Assembly: GCF_030150285.1 (NCBI RefSeq)
Contig: NZ_JASLGE010000020.1
Span: forward strand, 1-64,000
Direction of reading: 5' to 3'
Source: Pseudomonas sp.
GTDB taxonomy: Bacteria; Pseudomonadota; Gammaproteobacteria; Pseudomonadales; Pseudomonadaceae
DNA length: 64,000 bases
Made by a program: the position numbers and the translations under genes. The notes beneath the pieces are model-generated. The model worked only from the letters and a program-made list of their open reading frames with translations. It made no database searches and was not told where the DNA came from. Below are positions 58,952-64,000 of the stretch, in pieces. The stretch's first letter is position 1. Each line of letters starts with the position of its first letter.

Positions 58952-61426
58952 CTACCCCTGAACGTGGTCCCCTCGCTGGTCCTCAAAAAACGCTTTGCCC
59001 GCAGGAATCCGCTCGGAGGCCTTGGGCACATTCGGCCCGTGGGCCTCCGGGTTTTCCAGGTACCAATAGCAGTGCGTGACGGCACGGGTAATACCGACGT
59101 AGGCCAGTCGCAGGATTTCGTCCTTTTGTGCGGTGTCATAAGGCTCGGGGTCACCCTCTTTACCCAGACCGGCCATTCGGTACACCTGATTCTTGTACGG
59201 CGAAGACGTCAGATGCTGGCAGTCACCCAACAGGAAAACGGCATCCGCCTGCAAGCCTTTTGCGCTGTGATAGGTCAGTTGCTTGAGCCTGCGTTCGGCA
59301 ATCGGCAAACTAGAATCCACATTAACTACTGACTGAATATCCTTTTCTATCAATAGTCTATCGCTGCTTTTTCGATACAACATTAATATGCGATCGCCCG
59401 CATGGTAGTGCTCGGCCAGGCGCTTGGCCAAATCCTGGTCATCACGTTGCAACACCTTGACCGGCACTGGCACCTTGGGTTCGCCACAGGCCTTGGCGCG
59501 CTTACCGGGAATGGACGGTGCTGCGCGTACGATATGTTCAGCGGCATCAATGATGTACTGATGGCTGCGGAAGTTATCGCTGAGCATCACCCGCGTGTGG
59601 GCGGGCGACGGGAAGTTGGCAGTGAACGCCATAAAGTACGTGGGCGAACTGCCGCGCCAACCGTAAATCGATTGCCAGTCATCGCCCACGCACAACAGCG
59701 ATGAGCGCTGAGCACCGCGGCCCACATGCATCTGCGGGCCACGGCTGCGAATTTCGGCCAGGCTGGCCCGTAACCATGAGACGATTTGCGGTGAAACGTC
59801 CTGAAATTCGTCAATCATCAAATGCGACAGCGGCCGCAACTGTTCATGGCTGAGCAACTTGAAGTTTTGCGGGGTGTTCTCGCTAAACAGCGAAAACATG
59901 CGGTTATAGGTCATGACCGGCGGGGTTTGAGCCAGCAAGTGATCTTCCAGTGCCCGCCAGTACAGGCTCAGGGCTTCGAAAAAGAAGCGGTCCGGGTCAT
60001 CCTTGGCGAACCGCATCTCACCCACGGCCGCCGCAACATCAAGCCCCAGGTTCTCAATAAAACTGGCGGCCGCTACAAAACTGTCCAGCAAGGGGGCCGC
60101 GCCCAATTCGCCCTTTAGCTTGTAATCAAACCCCGGCCCGGCCGTCGCATCCCCTGCCAGCGAGGTAATGACACGCCTTGCGTCGTCATAGTTTTCTAGC
60201 CATATCAGTGGCTTATCACAGAAAGCTCGAAACAGAGTTCTCTTTACAGCCCACTCGGCGCGCACTGTCAGTTTGGCTCCCGGGCGGCTGATTTGCGGGT
60301 TTTCCCGAGGGTCGAAGCCCAGTACCACCCAAGCGTCCAATTGTGCGATATAGCCGTGGCAGTGAAACGACGCGCCGTTGATCTGCAACGGCTCGCGGTT
60401 GGGTTCGATGCCTTCGATGGGCCAGGCCCCGGCCGCAAACCACAAGTCTTCGAGGGCGTCACACAGTTCTTCGTCGCGTTTGGCCGCCAATTCCGTGACC
60501 GCCATGCGCTTTTGCACATCAGGGTGATCGCGCTCCAGCGCCTTGAGTTGCAAGGCATGGCGACAAAGCGGTGCCACGACGTCACGAAACCGCTCATTGC
60601 GCGTGTACAACCCGTGATAACAGGCATTGAGCTGCTGACGCTGGGCATCGTTGATGCGCAGGTCAAAGGGGTTGCTGTCGGCGTCATCATCGGCCGTCTG
60701 GCTGCGCGTGCTCAGGGTCTCGAACGCCTGCAACTGGCCGAAGCCGGGCAAACTGCGCACCAGCGGCAGGATGCGTGAATGAAAGGTACGCACCACTTCG
60801 CGCGCTTCCTTGGCGCTCAGGGCGCGCCCCCACAGGGCAAAAACCTGCTGGAGCTTGTGAATAAAGTCCTTGCGCGACTCACGAGTGAAGGTCACCACGG
60901 TCATCGAACCGAGTTCAAAGCCCAGGTAGTGGTTGAGCAAAAGGATGCGCAACACCAGCGATGTCGACTTGCCCGCCCCCGCCCCGGCGACAACCGAAGT
61001 GGACGGTGTATCACTGAAGATCATCTTCCACTGTGCCGCACTGGGCTGTGCGTACGCCGGCAACAGGGCTGCCACATCGGCTTTTATTTGTTTCTTCAGC
61101 TCGGCCGTCAGCGGCAGGCGCCAGTCATCGAACAAATGGTCATCAATACCGGGGGCCCGGTGCTCCTGAGGACGCGTATCGCTGATTACCAGCACTTGGC
61201 GACCTTCCTCAAGCCCTTCGGCGTGGCCCTCTTTAAAGCCGTAATCAACACCGGCGCTGTGCCCGCTGCGAAAACCGTCCGCTTGCCCGTGTAGCCAGGA
61301 AGTCACATGTTGAGCGCGCAGGCGATTCAAACCGCCCCCCAACAACCGAGCTGCCAGGCGCTTGAACAAGGGCAATTGAGCAACAGGGGCAAGTTCTTCA
61401 AACGAATCGGGATTGTGTTGCGGCAC
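58952..61426 (-). CDS. UvrD/Rep-family (SF1) DNA helicase
   Basis: The 824-residue helicase carries all SF1 motifs: Q-motif region AAQWKMIF, motif I AGAGAGKST, Ia TFTRESRKDF, II DEFQDVSP, III GDDWQSIYGWRGS, IV region SDNFRSHQYI, V TYHSAKGLQADAVFLL and VI AYVGITRA. An N-terminal extension of about 130 residues (RLGGGLNRLRAQ..., GFRSGHSAGVDYGFKEG) precedes the core and resembles that of helicase IV (HelD). It acts in DNA repair or recombination. No nuclease domain is seen. Confidence 0.92.
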   Translation of the reverse strand: MPQHNPDSFEELAPVAQLPLFKRLAARLLGGGLNRLRAQHVTSWLHGQADGFRSGHSAGVDYGFKEGHAEGLEEGRQVLVISDTRPQEHRAPGIDDHLFDDWRLPLTAELKKQIKADVAALLPAYAQPSAAQWKMIFSDTPSTSVVAGAGAGKSTSLVLRILLLNHYLGFELGSMTVVTFTRESRKDFIHKLQQVFALWGRALSAKEAREVVRTFHSRILPLVRSLPGFGQLQAFETLSTRSQTADDDADSNPFDLRINDAQRQQLNACYHGLYTRNERFRDVVAPLCRHALQLKALERDHPDVQKRMAVTELAAKRDEELCDALEDLWFAAGAWPIEGIEPNREPLQINGASFHCHGYIAQLDAWVVLGFDPRENPQISRPGAKLTVRAEWAVKRTLFRAFCDKPLIWLENYDDARRVITSLAGDATAGPGFDYKLKGELGAAPLLDSFVAAASFIENLGLDVAAAVGEMRFAKDDPDRFFFEALSLYWRALEDHLLAQTPPVMTYNRMFSLFSENTPQNFKLLSHEQLRPLSHLMIDEFQDVSPQIVSWLRASLAEIRSRGPQMHVGRGAQRSSLLCVGDDWQSIYGWRGSSPTYFMAFTANFPSPAHTRVMLSDNFRSHQYIIDAAEHIVRAAPSIPGKRAKACGEPKVPVPVKVLQRDDQDLAKRLAEHYHAGDRILMLYRKSSDRLLIEKDIQSVVNVDSSLPIAERRLKQLTYHSAKGLQADAVFLLGDCQHLTSSPYKNQVYRMAGLGKEGDPEPYDTAQKDEILRLAYVGITRAVTHCYWYLENPEAHGPNVPKASERIPAGKAFFEDQRGDHVQG

Positions 61427-61685
61427 GCTGACTCCAGGGTGTGAGGCTGTTCGGCTATGGTCGCTGCATTGGCCGTAGAGTGCCAGCGAATTGCTTGAGC
61501 ATCAGCTGTTTAGACTCGGTTATGAAAGTAAAAGCAGACGCATTAAAGACTAGAAACATCAAATTATCCGATTGCTTTGACGTAAAAATTACGCTTTTTG
61601 CCGATAGGTTCTGCGTAGAGAATAGTGGCCATTATCGACCGGGCACCGTTGGTCGTTCACGGGCCGCCTCTACAGGAGCATCATC

Positions 61686-62381
61686 ATGCTAGAACTCAGA
61701 CCCTTCGCCACCTTGGGCGGCGCTAACCACGGCTGGCTGGATGCACACCATCATTTTTCCTTCGCGCACTACCATGACCCCAAACGCATGAACTGGGGCA
61801 ACCTGCGGGTGTGGAATGATGATGTTATCGCCCCTGGCACAGGCTTCCCTCCTCACCCACACCGCGACATGGAAATCATCACCTACGTGCGTGAAGGCGC
61901 GATTTCCCATGAGGACAACCTGGGCAACAAAGGCCGCACTGAAGCGGGCGATGTGCAAGTCATGAGCGCAGGCACCGGCATCGCCCACAGCGAGTACAAC
62001 CTGGAGCCGACTGCGACCAAAATCTTCCAGATCTGGATTATCCCCAATCAGGAAGGCGACGCACCTTCCTGGGGAGCAAAGCCGTTTCCCCAGGGGCAGC
62101 GCGAAGGCTTTGTGACCTTGGCCAGCGGTAAGGACGGTGACAACGAAAGCCTGCGCATTCGCGCCGATGCCCGGCTGGTTGCGGCTAACCTGAAGGCCGG
62201 AGAAACCGCCGAATACCTGCTGGACAGCGGTCGCCGCGCTTATCTGGTGCCCGCCACCGGCACCATTGAGGTCAATGGCCTGCGCGCTGAAGCCCGAGAC
62301 GGGGTCGCTGTCGTCGATGAGCGTGTGTTGCGTGTCACAGCGCTGCACGACAGCGAAATCGTACTGGTCGACATCGCCTAG
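61686..62381 (+). CDS. pirin-family protein (YhhW-like)
   Basis: The 231-residue bicupin has the pirin metal site PPHPHRDMEIITYVREGAISHED (three His and a Glu) and the conserved MSAGTGIAHSEYN. E. coli YhhW, a relative, shows quercetin 2,3-dioxygenase activity; the physiological role is unclear. The start has AGGAG seven bases upstream. Confidence 0.92.
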   Translation: MLELRPFATLGGANHGWLDAHHHFSFAHYHDPKRMNWGNLRVWNDDVIAPGTGFPPHPHRDMEIITYVREGAISHEDNLGNKGRTEAGDVQVMSAGTGIAHSEYNLEPTATKIFQIWIIPNQEGDAPSWGAKPFPQGQREGFVTLASGKDGDNESLRIRADARLVAANLKAGETAEYLLDSGRRAYLVPATGTIEVNGLRAEARDGVAVVDERVLRVTALHDSEIVLVDIA

Positions 62382-62400
62382 AAGCGGCTACAGCGTGCAG

Positions 62401-63582
62401 TTACGACGTCGCAAGAGCAGGTGCCGGTCGCTTGCGACGTTGAATCCAGTACCCGAGCATGGCAATAGGAGCGGTGGCCAGCATCGTCTGTACGGTAATC
62501 TCCAGCGGATGGCTGATCATGCTCGACACCAGAATGCTCGACACAAAGCACAAGCCCAGTTGCAAGGTATTTTGCAGCGCGGCGGCCTTGCCTGAGTGCT
62601 GTGAAAACGGCACCAGCGCGTTGGCCACCACAATGGGGTAACTCGCGCCGTTAACCAGCGCCATCAGGCAAAACGGAATCAGCAGCGTGGCCAGCGTTGG
62701 CTCAGTCTGAGTTGCCACTGCGTACAGCCCCGCCATGCTTGCGCAGTACGCCACCAGTAACCACGGCAACAGCGTACGGCCCTGTATGCGCTGCAGCGCC
62801 CATCGGCAACTGTAACCGCCCACCAGAAAAGCCAGGGTCGGAAAGGCGTAGCTCAAACCAATATCACTCGGGCTGTAACCCATGTCACCGAGGATAAATG
62901 GCGAGGCGGTCAACCACGCGAAGAAACTGGCCGAACAGGCGGCAAAGATCATCACGTTACCGCTGAACACCGGTGTGCGCAGGATGTGCCAGTAACTGAT
63001 GTGCGGTGCCTGCTGGCGATCCGCAGTGCGGCGTTGCTCCTTGAGCAGCAACGTCGGCACAATCAACAGCACCCCCAGCCCCAACAGCACGCCAAAAATC
63101 GCCTGCCAGCCCCAGTGATTCAACATGGCAGCCCCCAACAATGGTGCCAGCGCAGGTGACAGGCCCATTAGTGGCATGATCCCGGCGAACACGCGATTGG
63201 CCTTGTCGGCGGGGTAACGATCAATCACCAGCGCTTGCCAAGTCACCGCTGCCGCACAAATGCCGACCGCCTGCACAAACCGCAGGCTCAACAGCCCTAC
63301 CGTGTTATTGACCCACAGCATGCCCAGGCAACCCAGCACAAACAAAAACAACCCGGCCAGCAGCACTGGCTTGCGCCCCAAGCGATCCGAGAGTGGCCCC
63401 CAGAGCAATTGACCAAAGGCAAAACCGGCCAGGAAAATACTCAGGCTGGCCCCCACAGCGCCGGCAGACAACTGCAGGTCGGCGCGTAGCGTATCAAAGG
63501 CGGGCAGGTACATATCCATAGCCAGGTAGCCCAACATGCTGAGCCCGGCCAAGTAGCAGGTAAAACCGAAAGAGTTCTTCAT
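62401..63582 (-). CDS. punC: purine nucleoside transporter PunC (MFS, Bcr/CflA type)
   Basis: The 393-residue MFS protein of the Bcr/CflA family has about twelve helices; GPLSDRLGRKPVLL is the loop 2-3 motif and MYLPAFDTLRADL follows the first helix. It resembles E. coli PunC (YdhC), a purine nucleoside importer, and is divergent from a PunR-like LysR gene as in E. coli. The identity rests on that pairing. Confidence 0.85.
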   Translation of the reverse strand: MKNSFGFTCYLAGLSMLGYLAMDMYLPAFDTLRADLQLSAGAVGASLSIFLAGFAFGQLLWGPLSDRLGRKPVLLAGLFLFVLGCLGMLWVNNTVGLLSLRFVQAVGICAAAVTWQALVIDRYPADKANRVFAGIMPLMGLSPALAPLLGAAMLNHWGWQAIFGVLLGLGVLLIVPTLLLKEQRRTADRQQAPHISYWHILRTPVFSGNVMIFAACSASFFAWLTASPFILGDMGYSPSDIGLSYAFPTLAFLVGGYSCRWALQRIQGRTLLPWLLVAYCASMAGLYAVATQTEPTLATLLIPFCLMALVNGASYPIVVANALVPFSQHSGKAAALQNTLQLGLCFVSSILVSSMISHPLEITVQTMLATAPIAMLGYWIQRRKRPAPALATS

Positions 63583-63700
63583 GGAGCCCCAAAAAACTTG
63601 CCATCAAACAATTTGTTGACTGGCGGCTATTATCCGCCTGATGATTTCGTTGTGAAGCGATAATAATTGCCGCCAAGCATCAATTTTTTTGAAGGTAGCT

Positions 63701-64000
63701 ATGTGGTCTGAATACTCGCTGGATGTAATCGATGCTGTGGCCCGCCATGGCAGTTTCACTGGGGCCGCCCAGGAACTGCACCGCGTCCCGTCGGCCATCA
63801 GCTACACCGTGCGTCAGCTGGAACAATGGCTCGCCGTGCCACTGTTCGTACGCCGCCACCGGGATGTCGAACTCACACCGGCGGGCCATATGTTTATCAA
63901 AGAAGCCCGGGATGTGATGAAAAAGATGCTGGGCACCCGCCGCCTCTGCCAGCAAGTGGCCAATGGCTGGAGCGGCCAGTTGCGCGTTGGCGTCGACGCC
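63701..64000 (+). CDS. punR: N-terminal part of LysR-family regulator PunR
   Basis: The first 100 residues are in the window; the gene continues past its end. The start MWSEYSLDVIDAVARHGSFTG is almost the same as E. coli PunR (YdhB), followed by VPSAISYTVRQLEQWLAVPLF (recognition helix) and RRHRDVELTPAGHMF. PunR activates punC and responds to hypoxanthine/purines. AAGG lies five bases before the ATG. It is divergent from punC, consistent with this role. Confidence 0.88.
   Translation, partial: MWSEYSLDVIDAVARHGSFTGAAQELHRVPSAISYTVRQLEQWLAVPLFVRRHRDVELTPAGHMFIKEARDVMKKMLGTRRLCQQVANGWSGQLRVGVDA

Noticed and set aside
61441..61692. An 83-codon frame before the pirin gene
   Set aside because: It runs through AT-rich promoter-like DNA and overlaps the pirin start; no ribosome binding site and no recognisable sequence.

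Overview
The window looks like a chromosomal segment of a Pseudomonas species, most likely from the fluorescens/putida side of the genus. The reasons are gene content and order: gor and galU together, the ptxS-kguEKTD 2-ketogluconate cluster with its TGAAACCGGTTTCA operators, a DUF1652 protein, short REP-like palindromes, fairly GC-rich coding sequence and many LysR regulators. Genus is inferred from protein recognition; species cannot be fixed by reading alone.

Layout. 1-3.1 kb: the end of an unknown gene, a TerC/CBS/CorC membrane protein, an acetyltransferase and a two-helix membrane protein. 3.2-10 kb: a lone tyrosine recombinase, then about 1 kb of unusual leader DNA (several Shine-Dalgarno-led mini-ORFs, an intrinsic terminator, a PhoP-box-like repeat, switchable hairpins) in front of mgtA, followed by a Na/Pi cotransporter-family gene and a small SLOG-family gene. 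10-17.2 kb: LysE exporter and divergent MocR regulator, acyl-CoA synthetase, a small monooxygenase, gor and galU. 17.3-21.8 kb: small proteins and lipoproteins, the thiosulfate dehydrogenase pair tsdB-tsdA, and DUF1883, a 57-residue protein and alkB in a row. 21.9-25.5 kb: modABC and a LysR gene. 25.5-31.5 kb: surE, a zinc-type hemB, an ArsR regulator with an oxidoreductase (similar operators before both), a YbaK-like deacylase and a DUF3857/transglutaminase protein.

31.6-38.2 kb: pgm, ecotin, a PQQ-type aldose dehydrogenase, hdeA and a DUF2798/LysR divergent pair. 38.2-43.6 kb: a probable accessory islet with a 1415-residue DUF6543 toxin-like protein, a secreted protein and a dead integrase remnant next to ybiT. 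43.6-52.9 kb: ybiT, an MFS transporter, a hydrolase, azoR with a divergent LysR, a YjbR-like gene, DUF1294, uppP and a chemoreceptor. 53-58.3 kb: ptxS-kguEKTD. 58.6-64 kb: DUF1652, an SF1 helicase, pirin, and punC with divergent punR, which is cut by the window end.

How genes work together: galU and pgm both feed UDP-glucose synthesis. mgtA with a phosphate transporter suggests joint Mg2+/phosphate control. gor, ecotin, HdeA and AlkB are stress and protection functions. The region most likely to hold undescribed biology is the mgtA leader (about 4.2-5.2 kb), then the DUF6543 islet and the ArsR twin-operator pair.
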